Shown here: piece after piece, positions 41,654 through 50,432 of the stretch
Numbering within the stretch: the first letter of the stretch is position 1
Layout of the letters: the number at the start of each line of letters is the position of its first letter
NCBI RefSeq assembly: GCF_004349055.1
Contig: NZ_SMKX01000010.1
Location: forward strand, 33,507 to 97,506
Origin: Kribbella antibiotica
GTDB lineage: Bacteria; Actinomycetota; Actinomycetes; Propionibacteriales; Kribbellaceae
DNA length: 64,000 bases
Direction of reading: 5' to 3'
Position numbers and translations under genes: made by a program
Notes under the pieces: model-generated
What the model saw: only the letters and a program-made list of their open reading frames with translations
What the model was told of the DNA's origin: nothing
The model's database searches: none

Positions 41654-44404
41654 TTGGGAGTGCGGTTGTCTGAACTGTCGGGATGTGCGGTTGGGTTTGC
41701 CCCCTCGGATCCACCACGGGACGGCAAGGTGCTGTTCTGGGATCCGGAGGGCGGCGAAGTACCGCTCGGAATCGGGGAGCAGGTCCAGCTCGACGTGACA
41801 GTCGAGCCGGACGTGCAGTCCGTGCGCGCGATCAGCGTGAGCGTGGCGGACGCCGTTCCGATGCTTGGGCGGATGCGGCGCGAGCCTGGTGCACACCCAA
41901 CGGCAGCATTCTGGGGATCGGCCGCGGTCGCGGCGCTGCAGTTGGTTGCCCGAGGCAAGCTCTTGCCCGGCGTCTCCCCCGACGGGTACGACGCCTGGCG
42001 GATGGGACCACTGGAGCCGGCCGATGTCACCCGGCTGATCACTCTGGCCGAGGCAATGCCACCGACCGGCGTTCCCGGCGAGCTCGCAGCCGAGGGACTG
42101 GTGCGCGCATTCTGGGATGCGGTCGCGGACGGGATGCCACGATCCCCCGCCGCCGCCAAGGCACAAGGCGGCGGACTGTTCGCCGCCAAGACGCCACAAC
42201 GGGCCGAGAAGCTACGGCGCTGGGCCGACGAGGTGTCCGTCGGCCTCGACAGCGGGGTCCGGGTTTCGCTGCGGATCGAGATGACCGAGGCTCAGGCCTT
42301 CCACGCCGTCGTGCAGCTGCACAGCCTCAAGGACCCGACGCTCGTGCGGGACGCCGACGACGTCTGGGCGGCCGAGGTCCCCGGCTTCGGACCGCGAGCC
42401 CGGATCGACGCGACACTCGCGATCCGCCGGGCCGGGCGAGTCTGGGCGCCATTGGCCCGTCTGCTGGACAGCGCCGTACCCGACCAGATCGAGCTCGCCG
42501 ACTACGAGATCGGCGACCTTCTGACGGGGACGGCGCAACGGGTGGCCGCTGCCGGGATCGAGCTGCACTGGCCACGCAGCCTCGGGCGAGACCTCAAGGC
42601 ACGCGCCGCGATCACCGCACCGCAGCAGCGGCCGAGCGACCTGCCGAGCTTCTTCGGCGGCGACGCCACCTTGGACTTCCGCTGGCAAGTTGCCCTCGGC
42701 GACGATCCGCTCACCGAAGAAGAGCTCGACAAACTCGCCGAGGCGACTCGGCCGGTCGTTCGGCTCCGCGACCAGTGGATGCTGATCGACCCCGAGCTGG
42801 CCCGGAAGGCCCGCGATCGGATCCTCAAACCCGTCACCCCGATCGACGCGCTCAGCGCCGCCTTGACCGGGACGACCGAGGTCGACGGCCAGCAGATCAA
42901 CGTCGAGCCGACCCCCTGGCTGTCCGAGCTGCGGGCCCGGATCGCCGATCCCGAGCGCGCCGCCGAATTGATCGACGTACCGGCTGCTCTGCAGGCGACA
43001 CTGCGCGACTACCAGCTGCGCGGGCTGCGGTGGCTGGCACAGATGACGTCGCTCGGTCTCGGCGGTTGCCTGGCCGACGACATGGGTCTCGGCAAAACGA
43101 TCACGCTGATCTCGCTACACCTCCATCGCCAGGAGTCTGCCGGGACGGCCGGCCCAACGCTGGTCGTCTGCCCGGCTTCACTGCTGGGGAACTGGGAGCG
43201 TGAGGTCAACCGCTTCGCGCCTGGCACGCCGGTGCGCCGATTCCACGGCTCGGCGCGCTCGCTCGACGGCGCCGAGGACGGGTTCGTGCTGACGACCTAC
43301 GGGACGTTGCGACGCGACGCCGTCCGGCTTGGCGCCCATCGATGGGCGCTCGTGGTCGCTGATGAGGCGCAGCACGTGAAGAACCCCTCATCCGGGACGG
43401 CGAAAGCGTTGCGAACCATCCCATCGCAAGCACGAGTGGCGCTCACCGGCACACCGGTCGAGAACAACCTCTCCGAGCTCTGGGCGATCCTCGACTGGAC
43501 GACACCGGGCCTGCTCGGCCGACTCAGCACCTTCCGCACGCAATGGGCGCAACCCATCGAGGCCGACAAGGACGAAGAGGTCGCGGACCGACTCGCCAAG
43601 CTCGTCAAACCGTTCCTGCTTCGGCGCAAGAAGTCCGACCCCGGGATCGCACCGGAGCTGCCACCCAAGACCGAGACCGACCAGACCGTCTCGCTCACCC
43701 GGGAGCAGGCCAGCCTCTACGAAGCGACCGTCCGCGAGCTGATGGCCGAGGTCGCCTCCAGCGACCGAATGGCCCGCCGCGGCGCGATCGTCAAGCTCCT
43801 CACCGGGCTCAAGCAGATCTGCAACCACCCGGCGCAGTACCTGAAAGAAGGCGAGGACGCGCGCCTGAACGGACGCTCCGGCAAGCTCGAACTACTCGAC
43901 GAACTCCTCGAAACGATCGTCGCCGAAGACGGCGCGGTCCTGGTCTTCACCCAGTACGTCGCCATGGCCCGCCTGCTCGAACGCCACCTGGCCGGGCGCG
44001 GGATCGCCACCCAACTGCTGCACGGAGGAACACCAGTGCGCAAGCGGGAGGAGATGGTCGAGCGGTTCCAGGCCGGCGACGTACCGGTGTTCTTGCTGTC
44101 GCTGAAGGCAGCCGGGACGGGGCTCAACCTGACACGAGCCGACCACGTCGTGCACTACGACCGCTGGTGGAATCCGGCCGTCGAGGACCAGGCGACCGAC
44201 CGGGCCTACCGGATCGGCCAGACCAAGCCGGTGCAGGTCCACCGCTTCATTGCCGAAGGCACCATCGAAGACCGGATCGCCGCCATGCTCGCGGCCAAAC
44301 GCGAGCTCGCCGACGCCGTACTGGCCGGCGGTGAAGCGGCGCTCACCGAGTTGTCGGACAACGAACTTGCCGATCTCGTCGAGCTGCGGGGAGGTCTGCG
44401 ATGA
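41654..44404 (+). CDS. SNF2-family DNA helicase/translocase
   Basis: A 916-residue SNF2/Rad54-type ATPase. The N-terminal ~440 residues form the SNF2-associated region common in bacteria; motif I is DDMGLGKT near 475, motif II VVADEAQH near 568, motif III LTGTPVENN near 600, and the C-terminal helicase domain has VFTQYVAMARLLERHL, LLSLKAAGTGLNL and DRAYRIGQ. It acts on DNA, probably in repair or replication-transcription conflicts. TTG start; a GTG two codons on is possible. It overlaps the SWIM gene by 4 bp, and this SNF2-SWIM pairing is recurrent in actinobacteria. Confidence 0.92.
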   Translation: MGVRLSELSGCAVGFAPSDPPRDGKVLFWDPEGGEVPLGIGEQVQLDVTVEPDVQSVRAISVSVADAVPMLGRMRREPGAHPTAAFWGSAAVAALQLVARGKLLPGVSPDGYDAWRMGPLEPADVTRLITLAEAMPPTGVPGELAAEGLVRAFWDAVADGMPRSPAAAKAQGGGLFAAKTPQRAEKLRRWADEVSVGLDSGVRVSLRIEMTEAQAFHAVVQLHSLKDPTLVRDADDVWAAEVPGFGPRARIDATLAIRRAGRVWAPLARLLDSAVPDQIELADYEIGDLLTGTAQRVAAAGIELHWPRSLGRDLKARAAITAPQQRPSDLPSFFGGDATLDFRWQVALGDDPLTEEELDKLAEATRPVVRLRDQWMLIDPELARKARDRILKPVTPIDALSAALTGTTEVDGQQINVEPTPWLSELRARIADPERAAELIDVPAALQATLRDYQLRGLRWLAQMTSLGLGGCLADDMGLGKTITLISLHLHRQESAGTAGPTLVVCPASLLGNWEREVNRFAPGTPVRRFHGSARSLDGAEDGFVLTTYGTLRRDAVRLGAHRWALVVADEAQHVKNPSSGTAKALRTIPSQARVALTGTPVENNLSELWAILDWTTPGLLGRLSTFRTQWAQPIEADKDEEVADRLAKLVKPFLLRRKKSDPGIAPELPPKTETDQTVSLTREQASLYEATVRELMAEVASSDRMARRGAIVKLLTGLKQICNHPAQYLKEGEDARLNGRSGKLELLDELLETIVAEDGAVLVFTQYVAMARLLERHLAGRGIATQLLHGGTPVRKREEMVERFQAGDVPVFLLSLKAAGTGLNLTRADHVVHYDRWWNPAVEDQATDRAYRIGQTKPVQVHRFIAEGTIEDRIAAMLAAKRELADAVLAGGEAALTELSDNELADLVELRGGLR

Positions 44405-45582
44405 ACGCGGCTCAGGGGTATCCGGCCTTTCCGGCCCAGCGGCGGAGCACTCGCGGCCAATCATGGTGGGCGCGCGCCTGGGTGCAGGCGCTGGAAGACA
44501 CCTCACTCGACAACGAGCAGTTGAAACGAGGCCGCCGGTACGCGAACTCGGGCCACGTCGGGACGATCACCATCAGCCCGGGCCGGGTCGGCGCCACCGT
44601 CTACTCCCCCGACGACACCTACGAAGTCACCGTCCGGGTGGACGAGCTGACCGAAGCCGAGTGGGCCCAGTTCCTGGACCAGGTCGCGGCGCGGGCCGGG
44701 CACATTGCAGCTCTACTTGACGGTGAGATGCCCCAGGATCTCGTCGAGGCAGCCGAGTCTGCCGGCGTCGCACTGCTGCCGGGGATCGGCGACCTGGACC
44801 CGAGCTGCACCTGCGATGCGTGGGAGCTCCCGTGCCAGCATGCCGCCGGCCTTGAGTACCAGGTCGCTTGGTTGCTCGACTCAGATCCCTTCGTGCTGCT
44901 GCACCTGCGGGGTCGTTCCCGCGATGTGCTCCTCGACCAACTAGTCGCACGCTCGACCAGCGCCGAGGGTCAAGCTGAGGTTGAGGATGAGCCTGTCGTC
45001 AAGGTTCAGACAACACCCGGCGAGCTGCCTGCCCTTCCCCCGGTGCCCCGCAAGGTGATGCTGGATGAGTTGGCTGTCAGCGGGATCGAGCCCCCGCTGC
45101 CGCTAGCGCCATCCGTACTGCCGATGCTCGTGCTCGACGCGTCTCGGCGAGCCCGCGCGCTGCTCATCGCGCTGCTGAATGGGACGCCAGAGCCTGAGCC
45201 GCTCAACGAATGGCAGGACGCCGTCCGGCTCGCCGCCGACTTCCCCGAGCTGCTCGCACCGCTGGCCGCGGCAACGGGCCGGCCGGTCGAGCTCGGCATC
45301 GGCGTACAGGCCTGGCAGTACGGCGGCTTCGCGGGCCTCGACGTCCTCGAGCATTCCTGGGCGCCGACCCCAGTGGACCTGGCCAGAGCAGGCGCCGACC
45401 TCCTCGCCGAGGAGACCGAGAACGTAGTTGTCACCGGCAACCGCCTGACCGTCCATCCCGACACCCAACTCCGCCTGGACCACCACGGCAACTGGCACCC
45501 CTACCGCCTCCTCGACCACACGTGGACCCCAGCCGCGGCTGCCTCCCCCGATCCCCTGATCGCCCTAACCACCGACGCATAG
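44401..45582 (+). CDS. SWIM zinc-finger protein
   Basis: A 393-residue protein with one SWIM finger, CTCDAWELPCQH near residues 138-149 (CxCx(n)CxH). The N-terminus (about 20-110) is a conserved partner domain (WWARAWVQALE, GRRYANSGHVG). The remainder is acidic and Leu/Pro-rich. SWIM fingers bind DNA or protein; coupling to the SNF2 gene (ATGA overlap) suggests a physical or functional complex. Confidence 0.9.
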   Translation: MNAAQGYPAFPAQRRSTRGQSWWARAWVQALEDTSLDNEQLKRGRRYANSGHVGTITISPGRVGATVYSPDDTYEVTVRVDELTEAEWAQFLDQVAARAGHIAALLDGEMPQDLVEAAESAGVALLPGIGDLDPSCTCDAWELPCQHAAGLEYQVAWLLDSDPFVLLHLRGRSRDVLLDQLVARSTSAEGQAEVEDEPVVKVQTTPGELPALPPVPRKVMLDELAVSGIEPPLPLAPSVLPMLVLDASRRARALLIALLNGTPEPEPLNEWQDAVRLAADFPELLAPLAAATGRPVELGIGVQAWQYGGFAGLDVLEHSWAPTPVDLARAGADLLAEETENVVVTGNRLTVHPDTQLRLDHHGNWHPYRLLDHTWTPAAAASPDPLIALTTDA

Positions 45583-45583
45583 C

Positions 45584-45763
45584 CGCGAGTGAACCCACCG
45601 GGCAGAAGCCACCGCCAATGTGCGGACTCTGCTGCCGGCAAACGCTTGTCGCCACCCCGGTCCGCACACTCGACACAGTGAACCCACTCGGCACGACACC
45701 CGGGGCGCGAGTGGGTTCACTCGGCACGACGCGGGCGGCTAGGCGACCGTGTGGTTGGGGGAT
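45584..45763 (+). repeat. ~180-bp direct repeat, copy 1
   Basis: Shares an identical 58-bp core (45619-45676) with copy 2 and high similarity on both sides (GCGAGTGAACC...ACCGGGCAG at the left, GGGTTCACTCGGCACG and GGCTAGGCGACC at the right). Internal dyads: TGTGCGGAC/GTCCGCACA (45619/45660) and a perfect 13-bp pair AGTGAACCCACTC (45677-45689) with its complement (45709-45721). Confidence 0.88.
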
Positions 45764-45797
45764 GCCAGTCGGGGCACTTCTTCGGGGTGCTTAAGGT

Positions 45798-45848
45798 CGC
45801 TTTGCGGTAGATCACTGCCGCTCCGTGGCAGTAGAACCACGCAAAGCG
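45798..45848. repeat. Two-tier hairpin between the direct repeats
   Basis: Outer arms CGCTTTGCG (45798-45806) and CGCAAAGCG (45840-45848) enclose an inner stem ACTGCC/GGCAGT (45814-45819, 45827-45832) with a 7-nt loop; the two 7-nt internal strands are symmetric in length. It may be a structured RNA or a terminator for the SNF2-SWIM unit. Confidence 0.55.
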
Positions 45849-45936
45849 TCGCCCTCTCCGCTGTAGGCGCGCGATGGGGAGTTCTGCCTGTCGTTTCGGG
45901 TCAGTTCTGCTCCCCGGACCCGGTCGAACACCTAAT

Positions 45937-46117
45937 CGCGAGTGAACCTACCGGGCAGGAGAAGCGCCCAGTGTGCGGACTCTGCTGCCGGCAAACGCTT
46001 GTCGCCACCCCGGTCCGCACACTCGACACGATGAACCCAGTCGGCGCGACACGCAGGGGGCGCGGGTGGGTTCACTCGGCACGGCGGGTGGCTAGGCGAC
46101 CTTGTGATTTGGGTATG
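45937..46117 (+). repeat. ~180-bp direct repeat, copy 2
   Basis: The 58-bp core is at 45972-46029, offset 353 bp from copy 1. The dyad round the core is longer here (AGTGTGCGGAC/GTCCGCACACT), while the 13-bp dyad has decayed to 8 bp (TGAACCCA/TGGGTTCA). Confidence 0.88.
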
Positions 46118-46289
46118 GCGCGGTGGCATCCGCCGAGCCCGCCACCTGAAATCGGCCGGCCGCCGCAGCCGGCCAGCGACGTCACCGGCCGAGACGCCCC
46201 GCCGACCGAGCGTCGCCTGCCGCGCCCTGTCTGCCGGCCGTCTTTGAGCGGGTTTCCCTGCTGACAAGCGCAACTCTCCAGCGATTACT

Positions 46290-46301
46290 CAAGAGCTCTT
46301 G
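46290..46301. promoter_or_regulatory. 12-bp palindrome upstream of the GNAT gene
   Basis: CAAGAGCTCTTG is an exact dyad in an AT-rich stretch that continues TACAAAGCATATTGTG. A possible operator or promoter region for the leader ORF and GNAT gene. Confidence 0.35.
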
Positions 46302-46373
46302 TACAAAGCATATTGTGAACTACTCGGCACTCAGCGACCTAAGCTGACGGTCGACTTCGGAGGAGGTGGATTG

Positions 46374-46421
46374 ATGACTGCGCCGGCCGCACGCTCCCTC
46401 AATCCATCCCGCTCTGTCTGA
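46374..46421 (+). CDS. Possible 15-residue leader peptide
   Basis: ATG with an unusually strong ribosome site (GGAGGAGG, 6 nt spacing after GGTGGATTG is counted from the last G) opens a 15-codon frame, MTAPAARSLNPSRSV, that ends 16 bp before the GNAT start. The downstream gene itself has only a weak site and a TTG start, so the short frame may control or couple its translation. There is no homologue to lean on; this could also be a chance ORF. Confidence 0.4.
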   Translation: MTAPAARSLNPSRSV

Positions 46422-46437
46422 GAAAGGCACTCCCCCG

Positions 46438-46926
46438 TTGTCCATGACTTGGAAGACTCGCGTCGGCTCCCCCGCCGACGAGCAGCTACTGCGTGAGATC
46501 ACTCTTGAGGCGTTCGGCCGGCAGTACGAGGTCGACTATCTGGACGCTCTGCGCGTTGATCCGGAGGTGTGGATCTCGTGCGTGGCGTTGGCCGACGAAC
46601 AGCCGGTCGGCTACGCGATACTGACGCGTGCGTTTGTTGGCGACACTCCCCTGTTGGCGCTCAGCCCGGTGGCCGTCTTGCCGGCCTATCAGCGACAAGG
46701 CGCCGGCGACGCGGCGGTGCGCGGCGTGCTGCAGCTAGCTCAGGAGCGGCCGGAGCCAGCAGTGGTCGTGCTGGGGCATCCGGAGTACTACCCGCGGTTC
46801 GGGTTCCGGCCTGCGGATGAGTTCGGGATTCGGCATCCGCAGTACGGCGGGCCGAGTCTGATGGCGCTCGCACAGGGCGACCACGCCGTACCGGCTGGGC
46901 CGTTGCGGTTCGTCGTCGAAGGCTGA
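46438..46926 (+). CDS. GNAT N-acetyltransferase, YhbS-like
   Basis: A 162-residue GNAT-fold acetyltransferase resembling YhbS: beta-4 and P-loop in LSPVAVLPAYQRQGAGDAAV (residues about 80-99) and the family's VLGHPEYYPRFGF near 108-122. The substrate is unknown. The TTG at 46438 or the ATG two codons later can start it; neither has a strong ribosome site, in contrast to the short ORF just upstream. It is co-directional with but separate from the peptide transporter operon. Confidence 0.85.
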   Translation: MSMTWKTRVGSPADEQLLREITLEAFGRQYEVDYLDALRVDPEVWISCVALADEQPVGYAILTRAFVGDTPLLALSPVAVLPAYQRQGAGDAAVRGVLQLAQERPEPAVVVLGHPEYYPRFGFRPADEFGIRHPQYGGPSLMALAQGDHAVPAGPLRFVVEG

Positions 46927-46979
46927 CGACCACCGGAAAAGGTTCGGAAGAATCTCGCCGATCCCTTGCGTAGGTGGGT

Positions 46980-46987
46980 TGTATACA
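46980..46987. promoter_or_regulatory. GntR/FadR-type operator candidate before the importer operon
   Basis: TGTATACA within TTGTATACAT, 40 bp before the substrate-binding protein start. FadR-subfamily regulators bind TTGTATACAA-like dyads, and a regulator of that subfamily sits at the far end of this operon. Confidence 0.55.
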
Positions 46988-47026
46988 TGAAACAGTCGGG
47001 GAACCGCCTACGCATGGGAGCACGTG

Positions 47027-48655
47027 ATGACTCCTCGACTTCCGCTCGTCCTTGCGCTTGCCGTCGCGCTTGCCGGCTGCTCTCCGGTGCAGCCGGCCGG
47101 CGACAACACCGGTACGACGACCGGCTCGGCAAACCAGGATGTCTTCGGCGAACCGGCGGATCCGGGGCAGGTGAAGGCGGGCGGGACGCTCACGGTCGCG
47201 CTGTCGGCCGATCCTGACAAGCTGGATCCGACGCTGTCGCGCAGCCTGTACTCGCGGTATGTCTTCCACACGATGTGCGAGAAGCTGTACGACCTCGGCC
47301 CGGACGCGAAGGTCGTTCCGCAGCTGGCGACCGCGCTGCCGACCATCGCGCCGGACGGGTTGAGCCTGACGATCCCGTTGCGGCAGGGCGTGAAGTTCGC
47401 CGACGGCGGCGCGTTCGACTCCGCTGCGGTGAAGACGACACTTGAGCGCGGTCTGACGCTGGCCGGTTCGGCGCGGAAGAGCGAGCTCGGCCCGATCACC
47501 GCGGTCGAGACACCCAACCCGAACACCGTGGTCATCAAACTGTCGAAGCCGTTCGCCCCACTGACCGCCGCGCTCGCCGATCGCGCAGGCATGGTGCTCA
47601 GCCCGGCCGCGGTCGCCAAGCTCGGCGCGAACTTCTCCACCGCGCCCGCCTGTGTCGGCCCATTCAAGTTCGCCAAGCGGGTCGCGCAGAACTCGATCAA
47701 GGTCGTCAAAGATCCCCAGTACTACGACGCCGCCAAAGTGCACCTGGACGCGATCGAGTACCGGATCATCACCGACTCGAGTATCCGCTCGGCCAACCTG
47801 AAGGCCGGCGACGCCCAGGTCGCGGACTCGCTGTCGAGTCAGGACGCGCCCGCCCTGCAGAAGGACAGCACGGTCAGCGTCCTGCAGTCGCAGTCGCTCG
47901 GCTATCAGGGCGTCACGATCAACATCGCCAATGCGGACGGCGTCGGCAATCCGCTGAAGCAGCTCGACACCCCGATCGCGAAGGATCCGCGCGTTCGCCA
48001 GGCGTTCGACCTGTCGATCGACCGGGCCGCGCTGGTGAAGTCGATCTTCAACGGGCTCAACACCGTTGCCTGCTCCCCCATCTCACCGAAAAGCGAGTTC
48101 ACCTCCGAGGCTGCTCAGGCGTGCCCGGCTCATGACCCCGGCAAGGCCAAGGAGTTGCTCACCGCGGCCGGCGTCAGTACGCCGTACAAGGTCTCGATGA
48201 TCACTTCGAACAACCCCGACAGTCTGCGGCTCGCGCAGGCGCTGCAGGCGATGGTGAAGGACGGTGGCTTCGAGCTGGTGATCAAGCCGATCGAGTACGC
48301 GTCGCTGCTCGATCAGCAGGATCGCGGCGACTTCGAGATCCTCCAGCTCGGCTGGTCCGGACGCGTCGATCCGGACGCGAACATCTTCAACTTCGTCGGC
48401 AGCACCGGCAGCCAGAACGTCGCCGGCTACAGCAGCCCCGAGGTCGACAAGCTGCTGACCGACGCACGGCAGTCGACCGACAAGGCACAGCGGATCAAGC
48501 TGTACGGCGACGTCGTCACCAAGCTCCAGCAGGACGAACCGCTGATCTACCTGTACCGGCAACGCAACCTGACCGGCGTCTCGAAGAAGCTGCTCGGTGT
48601 GCAGACATACCCGGACGGGGTGATCCGTACGGCGTTCGCGGGGTTCGCGAAATGA
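47027..48655 (+). CDS. ABC importer substrate-binding lipoprotein (SBP family 5)
   Basis: A 542-residue extracellular oligopeptide-, dipeptide- or glutathione-type binding protein. Signal peptide with lipobox LAGC (Cys about 18), Thr/Gly linker, then the family-5 signature TLTVALSADPDKLDPTLS. The ligand cannot be read, but association with a gamma-glutamyltransferase favours gamma-glutamyl peptides. ATG at 47027 has GGAG 6 nt upstream; GTG directly before it is less well spaced. First gene of a six-gene coupled operon, with a GntR-type operator in front. Confidence 0.92.
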   Translation: MTPRLPLVLALAVALAGCSPVQPAGDNTGTTTGSANQDVFGEPADPGQVKAGGTLTVALSADPDKLDPTLSRSLYSRYVFHTMCEKLYDLGPDAKVVPQLATALPTIAPDGLSLTIPLRQGVKFADGGAFDSAAVKTTLERGLTLAGSARKSELGPITAVETPNPNTVVIKLSKPFAPLTAALADRAGMVLSPAAVAKLGANFSTAPACVGPFKFAKRVAQNSIKVVKDPQYYDAAKVHLDAIEYRIITDSSIRSANLKAGDAQVADSLSSQDAPALQKDSTVSVLQSQSLGYQGVTINIANADGVGNPLKQLDTPIAKDPRVRQAFDLSIDRAALVKSIFNGLNTVACSPISPKSEFTSEAAQACPAHDPGKAKELLTAAGVSTPYKVSMITSNNPDSLRLAQALQAMVKDGGFELVIKPIEYASLLDQQDRGDFEILQLGWSGRVDPDANIFNFVGSTGSQNVAGYSSPEVDKLLTDARQSTDKAQRIKLYGDVVTKLQQDEPLIYLYRQRNLTGVSKKLLGVQTYPDGVIRTAFAGFAK

Positions 48656-49605
48656 GCCGGTACCTGTTCCATCGACTGTGGCAGTCCGCGGTGACACTGA
48701 TTCTCGCGACGATCGTGGTGTTCGCAGGCGTGCGCGCGCTCCCGGGTGATCCCGCGCTCGCGCTGGCCGGCGAGGATCGTGATCCCGAGTCGCTGCGGGC
48801 GATCCGCGAGCAGTATGGGCTGGACGATTCGTGGCCAGTGCAGTTCTGGCAGTTCGTGAGTCATGCGGCGCGCGGTGATCTCGGGCAGTCGATCCGGACC
48901 GGTGAGCCGGTCAACGGCATGATCGCCGGTGCGTTGCCCGTGACGATCGAGCTGTCGGTGCTCGCGTTGCTCGTGGCCGGGGTGATCGGCATCGGCGCGG
49001 GCGTGCTTGCCGCCGTACAGCGTGGCCGACCGGCCGAGTGGGCTGCGAACGCGCTCGCGCTGCTCGGACTGTCGGTGCCGAACTTCTGGCTCGGACTGAT
49101 GGCGATCCTCTACCTGTCCGTTGCCCTCGGCCTCTTTCCGGCATCCGGGTTCGTCCCGTTCTTCACCAACCCCGTGGCGAATCTGCATCACCTGGTGCTC
49201 CCGGCGCTGATCCTCGGCACCGGCTTGGCGGCGGTCATCATGCGACAGACCCGGTCGTCGATGCTCGACGCGCTCTCCGCCGACTACATCCGTACGGCGG
49301 AAGCCAAGGGCCTGCCGCCGCGCGCGGTCATCGGCCGGCACGCGCTGCGCAACAGCCTGATCGTGGTCGTCACGATCGTCGGTCTGCAGCTCGGCGCGCT
49401 CATCTCGGGGGCCGTCGTCACCGAGCGGATCTTCGCGCTCCCCGGCTTCGGCAAGCTCACGGTCGACGCGGTCTTCCAGCGCGACTATCCGGTGATCCAG
49501 GCGGTCGTCCTGGTCACCGCGACCGCGTACATCGTGATCAACCTGCTCGTCGATCTCCTCTACTCGGTCATCGATCCGCGGATCCGCGTTCGGGGTGACG
49601 CATGA
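48652..49605 (+). CDS. Peptide ABC importer permease (DppB type)
   Basis: A 317-residue inner-membrane permease with about six spans and the N-terminal LPGDPALAL segment of the OppB/DppB family. The EAA loop reads YIRTAEAKGLPPRAVIGRHAL near 210-232. It pairs with the next gene to form the channel. The start overlaps the binding-protein stop by 4 bp (ATGA). Confidence 0.93.
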   Translation: MSRYLFHRLWQSAVTLILATIVVFAGVRALPGDPALALAGEDRDPESLRAIREQYGLDDSWPVQFWQFVSHAARGDLGQSIRTGEPVNGMIAGALPVTIELSVLALLVAGVIGIGAGVLAAVQRGRPAEWAANALALLGLSVPNFWLGLMAILYLSVALGLFPASGFVPFFTNPVANLHHLVLPALILGTGLAAVIMRQTRSSMLDALSADYIRTAEAKGLPPRAVIGRHALRNSLIVVVTIVGLQLGALISGAVVTERIFALPGFGKLTVDAVFQRDYPVIQAVVLVTATAYIVINLLVDLLYSVIDPRIRVRGDA

Positions 49606-50432
49606 AGGTGACCCGCCGGATCCTCCGGAATCCGCTGGCGATCGCCGGCCTCGTCGTACTGGGGCTCGCGGTGGTCCTGGCCGTCTTCGCCAACTTCCTT
49701 GCGCCGCACGAACCGACCCAGACCGCGCTCGACCAAGCCTTCGCACCACCCGGTACGGCGGGCCACTTGCTCGGCACCGATGATCTCGGCCGGGATGTGG
49801 TCTCGCGCATCATGTTCGGCCTGCGCGCGTCGTTGCATGTCGGGATTCTCGCGGTCGCGACCTCGCTCGTGATCGGCGTACCGCTCGGTCTGATGGCCGG
49901 GTACTTCCGGGCGATCGACGCACTGATCTCCCGGCTCACCGACCTCGTGCTGGCCTTCCCGTTCCTGATCCTCGCGGTCGGGCTGGCCGCGATCCGCGGC
50001 GCGAGTCTCGGCAACGCGGCGATCGCGATCGGGATCGCCCAGATCCCCGGCGTGATCCGGATCGTCCGGTCCGAGACCCTGCGGCTGAAGTCGCTCGACT
50101 TCGTCGCCGCCGCGGTCGTCGAGGGCGCGAGTGATGCTTGGGTTCTCGGTCGGCACATCCTGCCGAACGCGGCGTCGGTGATCATCGTGCAGGCGACGGT
50201 CGCGATCCCGGCCGCGATCCTCGGCGAGGCCGTGCTGTCGTTCCTCGGTCTCGGCATCCAGCCACCCGCGCCGAGCCTCGGCACGATGCTCTCCGACGCC
50301 CAGCAGTTCGCCGCCCGAGCACCTTGGGCCGCCGTGATGCCCGGCCTGGCGATCATGCTTCTCACCCTCGCCTTCAACATCGTCGGCGACAGCCTCCGCG
50401 ACGCCCTGGACCCGAAGGCGAGCCGCCGATGA
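49602..50432 (+). CDS. Peptide ABC importer permease (DppC type)
   Basis: A 276-residue second permease with DppC/OppC features: HLLGTDDLGRDVVSRIMFG near 50-68 and an EAA loop DFVAAAVVEGASDAWVLGRH near 165-185. About six spans. It overlaps both neighbours by 4 bp (ATGA), so permeases and ATPases are made stoichiometrically. Confidence 0.93.
   Translation: MKVTRRILRNPLAIAGLVVLGLAVVLAVFANFLAPHEPTQTALDQAFAPPGTAGHLLGTDDLGRDVVSRIMFGLRASLHVGILAVATSLVIGVPLGLMAGYFRAIDALISRLTDLVLAFPFLILAVGLAAIRGASLGNAAIAIGIAQIPGVIRIVRSETLRLKSLDFVAAAVVEGASDAWVLGRHILPNAASVIIVQATVAIPAAILGEAVLSFLGLGIQPPAPSLGTMLSDAQQFAARAPWAAVMPGLAIMLLTLAFNIVGDSLRDALDPKASRR

Larger units (their letters stand above)
45583..46437. other. 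Gene-less 855-bp stretch with two direct repeats and hairpins
   Basis: Contains repeat copies at 45584-45763 and 45937-46117, a two-tier hairpin between them (45798-45848), a GC-rich palindromic tract (46150-46190), a 12-bp palindrome (46290-46301) and a 15-codon leader-like ORF (46374-46421). Long open frames cross both repeats and translate the repeat in the same relative frame, but have no ribosome sites and are judged spurious. Confidence 0.65.

Noticed and set aside
45584..46117. CRISPR-like repeats
   Set aside because: Only two copies, 180 bp each and far apart, with no cas genes; not an array.
45749..46264. 171-codon open frame across direct repeat copy 2
   Set aside because: The translation shares peptide with the frame across copy 1 only because the DNA is repeated; no start site, and the frame is not kept intact between copies.
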